Shown: positions 7,782 through 15,922 of the stretch, one piece after another | Numbering within the stretch: position 1 is the first letter of the stretch | How the letters are laid out: each line of letters opens with the position of its first letter | Source of the DNA: Pseudomonas chlororaphis | GTDB taxonomy: Bacteria > Pseudomonadota > Gammaproteobacteria > Pseudomonadales > Pseudomonadaceae | Length of the DNA stretch: 64,000 nucleotides | Direction of reading: 5' to 3' | Assembly: GCF_003731765.1 (NCBI RefSeq) | Contig: NZ_MOAL01000004.1 | Coordinates: 1,364,001 to 1,428,000 of the forward strand | Notes under the pieces: generated by a model | What the model was told of the DNA's origin: nothing | The model's input: the letters and a program-made list of their open reading frames with translations, nothing else | Database searches by the model: none | Translations under genes and position numbers: made by a program

Positions 7782-9683
7782 TTACATCGGAGCGTTGATT
7801 GTTTCCAAGTAAAAGTCATCGGGAGCGTTGGCCGATAGCTTCGCTTTGTAAAGACGGATGGAGTTGTTGTCGCTGATGGCTGACGAGACAAAAGCACACT
7901 TCATATAAGCTATTTCTTTCGGGTCAACCGTATCATCCACCGCTTTTTGTGCTGCACTGTAAAGTTCGGAAAGTTTGAAGTAATAGTGCTGTGGATTTTC
8001 AGTTCTCTTGTTGTAAAGCCGATATTTCCAATCCGGTATGCTTAGCGACTGAGCAAAGCATTGGTTAAGGGGTTGGCTGTGGCAGATGCTTTTTTTATCA
8101 GAGCTCAAGTATTTTTCCAGCCTCGCCTTGTATCCAGGGAGGTCGTTCATGGTCTGTATGATGCTGGTCTTTGCGTAATTCAGGTCATTCAGCTTGTCTT
8201 CGTAAAGAAGGTTTTTTGAGGTTGAACTGTTTTTGTCAAATGCATATTCGAGACTGAATAACGCTAGGTTTAATATTGATTGACCATTGTAGCGATGAGA
8301 GATGGCGATTTTTGAATGGGCATCGAAAGAGTTTTGCGATATCGCTCCGGTGCCTACGCACGCGGTTTCCCATCTTTTTGACAGTCTGTTGTTATTAGGC
8401 TTTTTTTCAGCTAGGGAATCTAGCTTGATGGTTGAGTTAATACGAATGATTGATTGGTCGTCAGCGATGTCTAGGGACATCTCACGAAGACTGATTGGCC
8501 AGTCGGCAAGTGAGTTGGTGTTGACCTCAGTCAAGGTTCTACCACTGCTGAGAGCATGGTTTTTCATAAAGCCTGTATGAGTGTGTGCCGAGAAATAGAT
8601 CAACGGATGTGTGTTGCGCTTAGAAAATATATCGCTTAGAGCTTTTTGCGATTCGGCGTTCAGTTTTTTCCAATCGTGATGTCCTGCGAAAAGCAATATC
8701 TGGTTTGCGGGTGTCTCAGCGACCAGTCGTGCTATTTCAGCGATCTGATCGCTTTTCAAATGGCCCATCGTGCCGGGGTTTTCCTTGTAAATCGTCACAA
8801 CGTTCTGTTTCTCGCCATTGCTTGATCTGCCTAAACGAGGCCATTCAATCAAAGCGTTGCCATCGTACTGACTGGTGTCGAGAATCAGCATTTTTACTGC
8901 TTTTTTTTGACCCGTAGCAGGCAGCCTGATTTTTTGAAGAATGAAGGAGTTGGTGTATTTGCTGCATTCCTGCTCTGTAGAGCAATCCTTTTCGGGCTCA
9001 AGTCTTCCGACAATTTCTTCAATCTGACCGTCTGTTTTATAAATAAATTTTTGTCGGTAAGGAAGTGTCTTCAGACCAGTTTTGTATTGAGTGTATTTTT
9101 CGATGAAGTCGCTGGATGTGAAGATGTCAGCAGGGCCAGTCTGTGATGCATGGCCTCTTATAGGAGTCAATCCACTGTAAGTGAACGGTTTGAAGCATTC
9201 ATATGACCAGCCTTTTACCGAGTATACATAAGGTTTTTTTTCGTTGCCGCCTTTGACGTCGTTGAAGATGCCATGAGCAATGCCGTCATGATTGCCATGG
9301 GCCATTACTATGGTGGGCTTCATCATCATTGGCGAAATTCTATTCCATTCTTCTTGGCAGGATACATCCAGCAAATCACCTAGGTGAATAAGAGGCGTAT
9401 TGGGGTTTTTAAGTGTGATTGACTCCATTAGTTTTCGTCCGAATAAGGACTGTTGTGGTGGGCGTATAGTTACATCAATTGCCTTGTCTATCGGTGCGTT
9501 GACGATGCTGGCTACGGGTAAGCCGCCAATATGATGCTCTTGTGTATCACCCACTAAAATGACTGGGTTGGTCAGTGAGTGAAATAATGGTTTGGATGCT
9601 TTCTGACCTTTATCTTCCTGTGGTGAGGTAGAACATGCTGTTAGAAAACCAAGTGCGACCAATGTTGTAGTTTTATAATTCAT
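7782..9683 (-). CDS. Lipoprotein metallophosphoesterase, low GC, probably acquired
   Basis: 633 residues from the ATG at 9683, which has GAGCGAAG upstream; a longer start at 9713 would bury the lipobox. The lipoprotein signal is MNYKTTTLVALGFLTAC, with cysteine 17 as the lipid site. Calcineurin-like motifs appear in order: VGDTQEHH, LGDLLD, GNHDG, AGHHDW and SAHTHTG. The first motif has Gln where many members have His. After about residue 400 comes a Cys-containing helical region with no recognised domain. Codon use and base composition are much more AT-rich than in all neighbours. The product is expected at the envelope, hydrolysing a phosphoester; the substrate cannot be told. A truncated paralogue of the preceding gene lies upstream, indicating an insertion event. 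Confidence 0.85.
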   Translation of the reverse strand: MNYKTTTLVALGFLTACSTSPQEDKGQKASKPLFHSLTNPVILVGDTQEHHIGGLPVASIVNAPIDKAIDVTIRPPQQSLFGRKLMESITLKNPNTPLIHLGDLLDVSCQEEWNRISPMMMKPTIVMAHGNHDGIAHGIFNDVKGGNEKKPYVYSVKGWSYECFKPFTYSGLTPIRGHASQTGPADIFTSSDFIEKYTQYKTGLKTLPYRQKFIYKTDGQIEEIVGRLEPEKDCSTEQECSKYTNSFILQKIRLPATGQKKAVKMLILDTSQYDGNALIEWPRLGRSSNGEKQNVVTIYKENPGTMGHLKSDQIAEIARLVAETPANQILLFAGHHDWKKLNAESQKALSDIFSKRNTHPLIYFSAHTHTGFMKNHALSSGRTLTEVNTNSLADWPISLREMSLDIADDQSIIRINSTIKLDSLAEKKPNNNRLSKRWETACVGTGAISQNSFDAHSKIAISHRYNGQSILNLALFSLEYAFDKNSSTSKNLLYEDKLNDLNYAKTSIIQTMNDLPGYKARLEKYLSSDKKSICHSQPLNQCFAQSLSIPDWKYRLYNKRTENPQHYYFKLSELYSAAQKAVDDTVDPKEIAYMKCAFVSSAISDNNSIRLYKAKLSANAPDDFYLETINAPM

Positions 9684-9695
9684 GATCTTCGCTCC

Positions 9696-9830
9696 ATGAA
9701 ATTCTCTTATCACTTGATGGACTTAAACTTGGTTGCGGCTGGTCGCAATGTTAGTGAAAGCCTGCTTGGCAAGTCATTGAACGGCTTCACCCGCAAGCAG
9801 TTAAGTGACCTCCGCTTGATCCAACACTAG
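9696..9830 (+). CDS. Possible 44-residue small ORF, divergent from the phosphoesterase
   Basis: ATG at 9696 opens a 44-residue frame (start MKFSYHLMDLNLVAAG, end LSDLRLIQH) on the opposite strand from the phosphoesterase, in the intermediate-GC junction DNA. GCTCC, a poor ribosome binding site, precedes it. It may be a remnant of the imported segment or a chance frame. I recognise no family. Confidence 0.2.
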   Translation: MKFSYHLMDLNLVAAGRNVSESLLGKSLNGFTRKQLSDLRLIQH

Positions 9831-9861
9831 TTCGGGCAGTGGCATTGCGCCACTTGGCTGA

Positions 9862-10053
9862 TGGGTAATTATTTTAGAGCTGATGACGCTGCTTGAATCC
9901 CCCACCGAACTGCAACTCTGCCTGCGCCGTTACCCCGGCGATCGCCCGGCACTGACTCTGGTTGTCCGCCTGGCGGACCGCAGCCTCTGGCTTGACGGTC
10001 GGCAACTGGCGGGGCACAGCCTGGACGCGGCGCTGAATAACGCGGGGGCCTGA
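9862..10053 (+). pseudogene. Truncated paralogue of the gene at 7408-7731
   Basis: The open frame has no N-terminal half. From about 9880 it encodes LMTLLESPTELQLCLRRYPG and continues with RPALTLVVRLADRSLWL to the end. This aligns with LMAVHEAEYRLDLHLRRYPG and the rest of the intact gene at 7.4-7.7 kb. Homology begins abruptly at the edge of the AT-rich DNA, so the 5' half was lost or displaced where the low-GC segment joined. An ATG at 9883 could still give a 56-residue product, but no good ribosome binding site is seen. Confidence 0.7.
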
Positions 10054-10054
10054 T

Positions 10055-10369
10055 TCAGCGTGGGTTTTCGATCAACTGCGCATAGGCCTCGGCTTCCAGT
10101 TCACCGTTGCCGCTGATGGCGTCGCCGTCTTCATTGAGCAGGCGAAAATCATGTTGCTCATCACCGATGCAGGCGGCGCCGTCCAGGCCCAGGAGCAGGC
10201 CGTAGAGCTGGTCGGTCAAGACGCCGTCGAGCAGGGCGAGGACTTCATGCCGTTGCTCGGTCGTCAGGTTCATGGCCCGCAACCGCGCACCGACCTGGCA
10301 CTGGTCGAGGTTTTCCAGGTAGCGATCCTTGTCCAGCTTGCAGTGGGCGACCAGGGTCTTGGCGTCCAT
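10055..10369 (-). CDS. Uncharacterised acidic 104-residue protein
   Basis: Start MDAKTLVAHCKLDKDRY is preferred over an ATG 18 bases upstream because it begins the regular amphipathic sequence. The protein is acidic and helical, with EVLALLDGVLTDQLYGLLLG in the middle and an acidic C-terminal tail. There is no signal peptide or recognised domain. Its stop lies one base from the stop of the truncated paralogue, so the two run convergently. It shares strand and a 48-base gap with the next upstream gene, the probable zinc-binding protein, and may be cotranscribed with it. Confidence 0.6.
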   Translation of the reverse strand: MDAKTLVAHCKLDKDRYLENLDQCQVGARLRAMNLTTEQRHEVLALLDGVLTDQLYGLLLGLDGAACIGDEQHDFRLLNEDGDAISGNGELEAEAYAQLIENPR

Positions 10370-10417
10370 GTTCGGGGTTCTCCTCAAGGGGCTATGGGGG
10401 TTGAAACACGCAGTGGG

Positions 10418-11005
10418 TCAGCTCAGCAATCGGCTCAGTTGGCGGGCCACGGCCGGGCGGGCCTTGCGGGTTTTGAACAGGGTCGGCACATGCCGCAGAA
10501 ACCTGGCCCAGCGGTAATGATCCGGTCGCCGGCTGTCCGAGAGCAGGTAGTCCAGCAGGTCGTTTGCCGCTTCGCGGTTGTAGGCCCAGAGCAACTGGCC
10601 TTTGTAGGTCAGGGAAAAGTACGCTTCCACTGGCCATTGCAACAGGTGGCGGGCTCGGAACCCGCAATGCTCGCACGTCACCGACCCGAGGCACTCGGTC
10701 ATGTGGGCGTCGGGGAGGTAGGTATTGCCCCAGTCCTCACCCTGATAGCCCTGCGGCAGGCTGTGCAGCGAGCGGCGTGGGTCGCCGTGCAGGCCGGGAA
10801 AGTAGCGCGCCCCATGCCAGTTTTGCCCTGATTGGCTGGTAAACAAGCCGTATTCAAGGGTTGGGTGCTGCTGGAAGAACGCGACGTCCTGCTTGAGGGA
10901 AATGGCCCTGATCGTCGCGGCGTCAAAGCGCGCCAGGCCTCGGCAATCCGGGCAGCTCACGTCAAGGTGGTGGGCACTGGGTCGGCTGCCGCAGTGCGTA
11001 CTCAT
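10418..11005 (-). CDS. Uncharacterised protein with paired cysteines (zinc-ribbon-like)
   Basis: 195 residues. Two CxxC pairs are seen: SCPDCRG near residue 18 and TCEHCGFRARHLLQWP near residue 110, spaced as in a split zinc ribbon. The middle part is rich in aromatic residues and Gly (YFPGLHGDPRRSLHSLPQGY). No signal peptide or membrane segment. I do not recognise a characterised family; a metal-binding structural role is inferred from the cysteines only. The start overlaps no other gene and faces a divergent exported-protein gene about 250 bases away. Confidence 0.65.
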   Translation of the reverse strand: MSTHCGSRPSAHHLDVSCPDCRGLARFDAATIRAISLKQDVAFFQQHPTLEYGLFTSQSGQNWHGARYFPGLHGDPRRSLHSLPQGYQGEDWGNTYLPDAHMTECLGSVTCEHCGFRARHLLQWPVEAYFSLTYKGQLLWAYNREAANDLLDYLLSDSRRPDHYRWARFLRHVPTLFKTRKARPAVARQLSRLLS

Positions 11006-11256
11006 CGGTGGGGCCTCCGAGTGGGCGCGCAGGTGGCGAGGTGGAAAAATGCGTGTCGCATGGGGGGACAGTCCTTTGCTTTACGGTGCCCGGCGCCTCG
11101 GGTTTTGCTGCATTGGGCGGGTTCCTTGTGGCATCCCTGTGTCGGCGGTTCGGGGTAAAAAATAAGTCGAGCGATGGAACCAAAATGCCACTTTGCAATC
11201 TGCAAGGAGGCCTCGGGGATTTCGGGGCTTTTCCATGGCAAAACAGGATGATCAGC

Positions 11257-11697
11257 ATGTTGATGAAAAGGAACGGGTTGGCGCTGCTTTTGGGTCTGTG
11301 CCTGAGCGCTTCGGCGCTGGCGGCGACCGACAACGACCGCCCGCCAGTGGCCGATAAGATGGTGGCCTTCAGCGGCGAGCAGGGTATCAAAGTCTCGACC
11401 CTGAGGTTCGGTGAGCGCGCCGCCAATGAAGCGCTGGTGATGGTCGACGGCATCGACCACGACTGGCAGCGCAAGATCCAGAAAATGCACGTGGAAAAAA
11501 CCAGCCGCGACACCCGCTATTCGACCCAGGTCAACGGTAAGCCCTACGTGGTGCTGATCGTCAACGGCAACTACGGCGAACTCTACCTGCCGGGTGAAAC
11601 CCGTGAGCTGCGCGTCGGCTATGACGCCAGCCTGTCCGAGCAGACGCCGCCCCAGCACTTCCTCACCGACTACCTGGAACAGGCCGCCAAGCCCTGA
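11257..11697 (+). CDS. Small exported protein of unknown function
   Basis: 146 residues. A signal peptide is clear (MLMKRNGLALLLGLCLSASALAA, cut after ALAA). The mature protein is about 124 residues and beta-rich, with the segments KPYVVLIVNGNYGELYLPGE and ETRELRVGYDASLS. The ATG at 11257 has ACAGGA eight bases upstream; ATGs at 11248 and 11263 are alternatives. It is likely periplasmic. No catalytic motif is seen and I recognise no family. The next gene on the strand is also exported but is separated by about 160 bases. Confidence 0.7.
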   Translation: MLMKRNGLALLLGLCLSASALAATDNDRPPVADKMVAFSGEQGIKVSTLRFGERAANEALVMVDGIDHDWQRKIQKMHVEKTSRDTRYSTQVNGKPYVVLIVNGNYGELYLPGETRELRVGYDASLSEQTPPQHFLTDYLEQAAKP

Positions 11698-11859
11698 TTT
11701 CCCGGTGATGGGCAAGGCCCCGATGGACGACAGCTGTCGTCTGTCCGGGGCACTGCGGCTCGGGCCTGCCTGTTGTCCAAGTGACGCTGGTGGGCAGGGC
11801 TGAAAAATCGGCGCCGGCCCGGCATACTGGCGCCGCCCATTTGCAATGGAATTGCCCCC

Positions 11860-12873
11860 ATGCCCGTTATTTCTCCGTCCGCCGTCCTGGCGGGCGTTCT
11901 GTTGTTCGCCGCCAGTGCCGCCCAGGCCAGCAGTTTCGATTGCACCAAGGCCGCCAGCCCCAGTGAAAAAGCCATTTGCAACGACCCCTACACCGCCATG
12001 CTCGACGGTGAGTTGGGTGAGCGCTGGCGCGTGGCCCTGGCCCAGGTCGGCGACCCCAAGGCCCTCAAACTCGATCAGCGCCAGTGGCTCAAGACCCGCG
12101 ACCAGTGCGCGGCCGACGTGGGCTGCCTGCGCCGGCGCTACCTGATGCGCATCACTGAACTGGGCTATGTGGCTGTGCCCTTCAACTGGACCGCGACCTG
12201 GCAGCGGGTGCCCGCCAGCGAGTCCGACGGTGCCGAGTTGCAAACCCGGCAGCGTGGGGCAGGGACGTTGGACTTCGATCTGAGCGCTGCCAGCGGCGGC
12301 AACTCCGGCGACCTGCAGGGCCAGGCCCGGCTGCAAGGCGGCACGGCGAGTTTTGCCGAGGCCGATTGCCAGCTGAAGTTCGTGCCCCTTAACGGGGTGC
12401 TGCAAGTGGAGCAGGCCGGCGGCGATTGCGGCGCCGGCATGGGGGTCTACTATGCCGGCCGCTACGTGGCCTCGAAGACGCCGTTGAAGGTGAATTACAA
12501 CCTGCTGGACCTGGGCCTGCTGGACACGCCGCAGCAGGATCGGGCGCTGCGCCAGTTGCTCAAGGACGATTACTCGGTTCTGGTGCAGAACGCCGGCTCC
12601 ATCACCAGCCCCGAGCCGGCCGCAGAGATGCCCGGGGCCAAGGTGCAGGAGATGTGGCTGCGGGGCCTGGCCAGCAGCAATGCGGCGATCCTCATGACGG
12701 GCCCGAAGGAGCAGTTCTGGCTGGTGCTGCTGGTGTTCGACGCCCAGGGCCAGTCCCGGGCCCGCTATTACAGCAACGTACCGGCGTGGAAAGGGCGTAT
12801 GCCCGCGACCTTGCAGCGCTGGTACGAGGAACGCGCCGCCCAGGCTGCGCTGCCCCTGGATGTGATGCCTTGA
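11860..12873 (+). CDS. Exported protein with LprI-like N-terminal domain
   Basis: 337 residues with a signal peptide (VLAGVLLFAASAAQA, cut near residue 23). Mature residues 25-100 carry four cysteines in the pattern of the lysozyme-inhibitor LprI/DUF1311 domain: FDCTKAASPSEKAICNDP, then DQCAADVGCLRRRYLMRI. The remaining 230 residues form an unassigned beta-rich domain with two more cysteines (ADCQLKF, GGDCGAG). A periplasmic role, perhaps in binding or protecting against a cell-wall-active protein, is possible from the family but unproven. No operon partner; fabV follows after 239 bases. Confidence 0.75.
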   Translation: MPVISPSAVLAGVLLFAASAAQASSFDCTKAASPSEKAICNDPYTAMLDGELGERWRVALAQVGDPKALKLDQRQWLKTRDQCAADVGCLRRRYLMRITELGYVAVPFNWTATWQRVPASESDGAELQTRQRGAGTLDFDLSAASGGNSGDLQGQARLQGGTASFAEADCQLKFVPLNGVLQVEQAGGDCGAGMGVYYAGRYVASKTPLKVNYNLLDLGLLDTPQQDRALRQLLKDDYSVLVQNAGSITSPEPAAEMPGAKVQEMWLRGLASSNAAILMTGPKEQFWLVLLVFDAQGQSRARYYSNVPAWKGRMPATLQRWYEERAAQAALPLDVMP

Positions 12874-13067
12874 CCCCGGGTGGCAGGTGTTCGCCGTCGA
12901 CAAAGGTATGCTGCGAGCGCGGGTAATGCTGTAATAGCCGCCGCTTATTCTGATGCCGGTGTTCGGCCCCGGCGAGAAGCGCGCCACCCCCCGGTCCATG
13001 GGCGGTTGGCCAATTGCGTGACGCGCGGGCATTCCGAGCGTCTATGACTTGAACAAGTGACGCTGCT

Positions 13068-13085
13068 GGCGCCTGAACAGGCGCC
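13068..13085 (+). promoter_or_regulatory. Perfect hairpin in the fabV leader
   Basis: GGCGCCTG AA CAGGCGCC, perfect 8-bp arms, lies 16 bases before the GGGAG ribosome binding site of fabV. It could be a regulator site or a leader hairpin. No T-run follows. The rest of the 239-base gap before fabV shows no structure I can interpret. Confidence 0.35.
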
Positions 13086-13112
13086 TGGCATATTGAAATT
13101 GGGAGATTGTGT

Positions 13113-14309
13113 ATGGTCATCAAACCCCGCGTTCGCGGCTTTATCTGTGTGACGACCCACCCGGTTGGCTGCGAAGCCAACGTCAAGCAACAGATCGAAT
13201 ACGTCACCCAGCAAGGCGCCATCGACGCCGGCCCGAAGAACGTGCTGGTGCTCGGTGCCTCCACCGGATACGGCCTGGCTGCGCGCATCACCGCGGCCTT
13301 CGGCTGCGGCGCCAACACCCTGGGCGTGTTCTTCGAACGCGGCAGCTCTGAAGGCAAGCTCGGCACCGCCGGCTGGTACAACAGCGCAGCCTTCCACAAG
13401 TTCGCCGAAGAGAAAGGCCTGTACGCCAAGAGCATCAACGGCGACGCCTTCTCCGATGCGGTCAAGGCCGAGACCATCGCCACCATCAAGCGCGACCTGG
13501 GCAAGATCGACCTGGTGGTCTACAGCCTGGCGGCGCCGCGTCGCACCCACCCGAAAACCGGTGAAGTGCTGAGCTCGACCCTCAAGCCCCTGGGCAAGTC
13601 CGTGACCCTGCGCGGTGTCGACACCGACAAGGAAATCGTCAAGGAAACCACCCTGCAGCCGGCCACCCAGGAAGAGATCGACGGCACCGTCGCGGTCATG
13701 GGCGGCGAAGACTGGCAGATGTGGATCGACGCCCTGCACGAAGCAGGCGTTCTGGCTGAAGGCGCGAAAACCACCGCCTTCACCTACCTGGGCGAGAAGC
13801 TGACCCACGACATCTACTGGAACGGTTCCATTGGCGAAGCCAAGAAGGACCTGGACCACAAGGTCATCGGCATGCGCGAGCAGCTGTCCGACCTGCACGG
13901 CGACGCACGCGTCTCGGTGCTCAAGGCCGTGGTCACCCAGGCCAGCTCGGCGATCCCGATCATGCCGCTGTACCTGTCGTTGCTGTTCAAAGTGATGAAA
14001 GAGCAAGGCAGCCACGAAGGTTGCATCGAGCAGGTCTACGGCCTGTACAAAGACAGCCTGTACAACCCGAAGCCGATCATCGACGAAGAAGGCCGCCTGC
14101 GCGCCGACTACAAGGAACTGCAACCGGAAGTGCAGGACCGGGTGAAAGCCTTGTGGGACCAGGTCACCAGCGAAAACCTTTACGAGATGACCGACTTTGC
14201 CGGTTACAAGCAGGAATTCCTGCGCCTGTTCGGTTTTGAAATCGCTGGCGTTGACTATGAAGCCGATGTCGAGCCGGACGTGAAGATCAGCAACCTGATC
14301 CAGCTCTAA
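13113..14309 (+). CDS. fabV: Enoyl-[acyl-carrier-protein] reductase (NADH), FabV type
   Basis: 398 residues, the standard FabV length. It catalyses the last reductive step of fatty-acid elongation, reducing trans-2-enoyl-ACP with NADH in the cytoplasm. The active-site Tyr-x8-Lys is visible as Y235...K244 in DIYWNGSIGEAK. The cofactor segment VLVLGASTGYG lies at residues 45-54 and FFERGSSEGK follows at about 73-82. The ATG at 13113 follows GGGAGATTGTGT. FabV is the triclosan-tolerant enoyl reductase in Pseudomonas. It stands alone with its own terminator, with no fatty-acid synthesis genes around it. No residue in the motifs is altered. Confidence 0.97.
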   Translation: MVIKPRVRGFICVTTHPVGCEANVKQQIEYVTQQGAIDAGPKNVLVLGASTGYGLAARITAAFGCGANTLGVFFERGSSEGKLGTAGWYNSAAFHKFAEEKGLYAKSINGDAFSDAVKAETIATIKRDLGKIDLVVYSLAAPRRTHPKTGEVLSSTLKPLGKSVTLRGVDTDKEIVKETTLQPATQEEIDGTVAVMGGEDWQMWIDALHEAGVLAEGAKTTAFTYLGEKLTHDIYWNGSIGEAKKDLDHKVIGMREQLSDLHGDARVSVLKAVVTQASSAIPIMPLYLSLLFKVMKEQGSHEGCIEQVYGLYKDSLYNPKPIIDEEGRLRADYKELQPEVQDRVKALWDQVTSENLYEMTDFAGYKQEFLRLFGFEIAGVDYEADVEPDVKISNLIQL

Positions 14310-14329
14310 GCCCGTACAGCGTCACCCCC

Positions 14330-14363
14330 AACGCCCCTCCTTCGTGAGGGGCGTTGTCGTTTT
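14330..14363 (+). terminator. fabV intrinsic terminator
   Basis: AACGCCCCTC / GAGGGGCGTT, a perfect 10-bp stem with a 6-base loop, followed by GTCGTTTT. It begins 21 bases after the fabV stop. Confidence 0.85.
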
Positions 14364-14373
14364 ACCCGGCTAC

Positions 14374-14760
14374 TCCTTAGGAGCCGGCTTGCCGACGATG
14401 AGGCCTGCAAGATTGACGCAGGCCTCAGGCCCGCCATCGCTGGCAAGCCAGCTCCTACATAGCCCGGTCGACCCACCCCCTTGTAGGAGCCGGCTCACCG
14501 GCGATGAGGCCCGCAAGATTTGCGCAGGCCTCAGGCCCGCCATCGCTGGCAAGCCAGCTCCTACATAGCCTGGCGACCCACCCCCTTGTAGGAGCCGGCT
14601 TGCCGGCGATGAGGCCCGCAAGATTTGCGCAGGGCCCAGATCCGCTATCGCTGGCGAGCCAGCTCCTACATTGCCCGGTCTATCCCCCCCCTTTGTAGGA
14701 GCCGGCTTGCCGGCGATGAGGCCCGCAAGATTTGCGCAGGGCTCAGGTCCGCGCCAGCGC
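14374..14760. repeat. REP array, four inverted-pair units of about 105-108 bp
   Basis: Four units begin near 14374, 14482, 14585 and 14693. Each opens with (TG)TAGGAGCCGGCTTGCCGGCGAT and carries GAGGCCCGCAAGATTTGCGCAGG in the middle. The first three close with the inverted form ATCGCTGGCAAGCCAGCTCCTACA. Spacers between units are C-rich (CCCACCCCC). The fourth unit degenerates after about 65 bases. The array fills most of the gap between fabV and azlC. Confidence 0.92.
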
Positions 14761-14867
14761 CCACACAAGCCTTTGCTGGCGGTGGGTTTGAAAGTGCGCA
14801 AGATTGTTCAAGCCAGGCGCGGCGGTGGGTGGCACAGTCTCGGTCCGTTCTCTGTGTGCAGGGTGTT

Positions 14868-15566
14868 ATGTCCAGCGTTCTCTTACCGCGTGCCGCGTTC
14901 TTGCGGGGCGCCATTGCAATCATGCCGCTGTCCCTGGCCACTGCGCCCTGGGGGCTGCTGGCCGGTTCCATGGCCATCGAGGCCAACCTCACGCCGCTGC
15001 AAGGCCAGGGGCTGTCGAGCATTGTCTTTGCCGGCGCCGCGCAACTGGTGGCCATCGGCATGCTCAAGGGCGGTGCGGGGATTTTTTCGATCCTGTTGAC
15101 CACCTTGCTCCTGACCTCTCAGCACCTGCTCTACGGCATGAGCATGCGCTCGGTGATTTCACCGCTGCCGGGGCGGTGGCGCGTGGGTCTGGGCTTTCTG
15201 TTGACCGACGAACTGTTCGCCCTGGTCAGCACCCATGACCGGCAGCAGTTCGACCGCTGGTACGCCCTGGGCGTGGGCCTGACCTTCTACGTCGCCTGGA
15301 ACCTCTTCACCCTGGCCGGCATTCTGCTGGGCAGCAGCATTCCCGGCCTGGAACACCTGGGGTTGGACTTTTCCATCGCCGCCACCTTTATCGCCTTGAT
15401 CACGCCCCTGGTGCGCAACGTGCCCACGGTGGTCTGTGTGGCGGTGTCGTTGTTTTGTTCGGTGCTGTTCAGTTACTGGCAATGGGGTTCGGCCCTGGTG
15501 CTGTCGGGGCTGGCGGGCATGACCGCGGGCTTTATCTGCAACAAGCTGTATCGGGGGCGCACATGA
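14868..15566 (+). CDS. azlC: AzlC-family branched-chain amino acid exporter subunit
   Basis: 232 residues. The ATG at 14868 (MSSVLLPRAAFLRGAI) follows CAGGGTGTT. Frames extending upstream would run through REP DNA and are rejected. The protein is an inner-membrane protein with about five to seven hydrophobic segments. The AzlC signature is near the N-terminus: LRGAIAIMPLSLATAPWGLLAG, followed by FAGAAQLVAIGMLKGG. AzlC with AzlD forms an exporter of branched-chain amino acids and analogues. The stop overlaps the azlD start as ATGA. The family also includes putative transporters of other amino acids, so substrate is known only at family level. Confidence 0.9.
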   Translation: MSSVLLPRAAFLRGAIAIMPLSLATAPWGLLAGSMAIEANLTPLQGQGLSSIVFAGAAQLVAIGMLKGGAGIFSILLTTLLLTSQHLLYGMSMRSVISPLPGRWRVGLGFLLTDELFALVSTHDRQQFDRWYALGVGLTFYVAWNLFTLAGILLGSSIPGLEHLGLDFSIAATFIALITPLVRNVPTVVCVAVSLFCSVLFSYWQWGSALVLSGLAGMTAGFICNKLYRGRT

Positions 15567-15877
15567 TGGTTTGGGCCGTGATTATTGGCATGGGGTTGCT
15601 GGTGTTTCTCAACCGCTACGTGTTCCTCGAGCCACGTTTACCGCTGCGCCTGAGCAGCAATGCCCGGCAGTTCCTGGGGTTTGCCGTGCCGGGCATGTTG
15701 ACTGCGATCTGCGGGCCGATCGTGTTCATGCCGGACCACCAGCTCAACCTGAGCCCGGGCAACCCTTATTTGCTCAGCTCGCTGGTGGCCATCGCCCTGG
15801 TGATTTACACGCGCAATACCTTGCTCAGCATGCTCCTGAGCATGGGTGTTTTTTTCCTTCTGCGGTGGTGGTTCTAG
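15563..15877 (+). CDS. azlD: AzlD-family small subunit of branched-chain amino acid exporter
   Basis: 104 residues with four hydrophobic segments: WAVIIGMGLLVFLNRYVF, FLGFAVPGMLTAICGPIVF, YLLSSLVAIALVIY and LSMLLSMGVFFLLRW. The size and the RYxFL and PGMLTA elements are typical of AzlD. It overlaps azlC by four bases and is translationally coupled to it. Two ATGs lie in tandem at 15563 and 15566; the first forms the overlap. No regulator adjoins the pair, whereas many azlCD loci have one. Confidence 0.88.
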   Translation: MMVWAVIIGMGLLVFLNRYVFLEPRLPLRLSSNARQFLGFAVPGMLTAICGPIVFMPDHQLNLSPGNPYLLSSLVAIALVIYTRNTLLSMLLSMGVFFLLRWWF

Positions 15878-15922
15878 GGCGTCGCTGGGTTAGGCTGTGC
15901 GCCTGATTTTCAACGGCAATGG

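Noticed and set aside
11002..13032. 676-codon minus-strand frame opposite two exported-protein genes
   Set aside because: The plus-strand genes have signal peptides, and one has the LprI-type cysteine pattern; the minus frame has neither.
14374..14760. Regularly spaced repeats considered as a CRISPR array
   Set aside because: Units are inverted REP pairs of over 80 bases, the spacers between them are similar to one another, and no cas gene is present.
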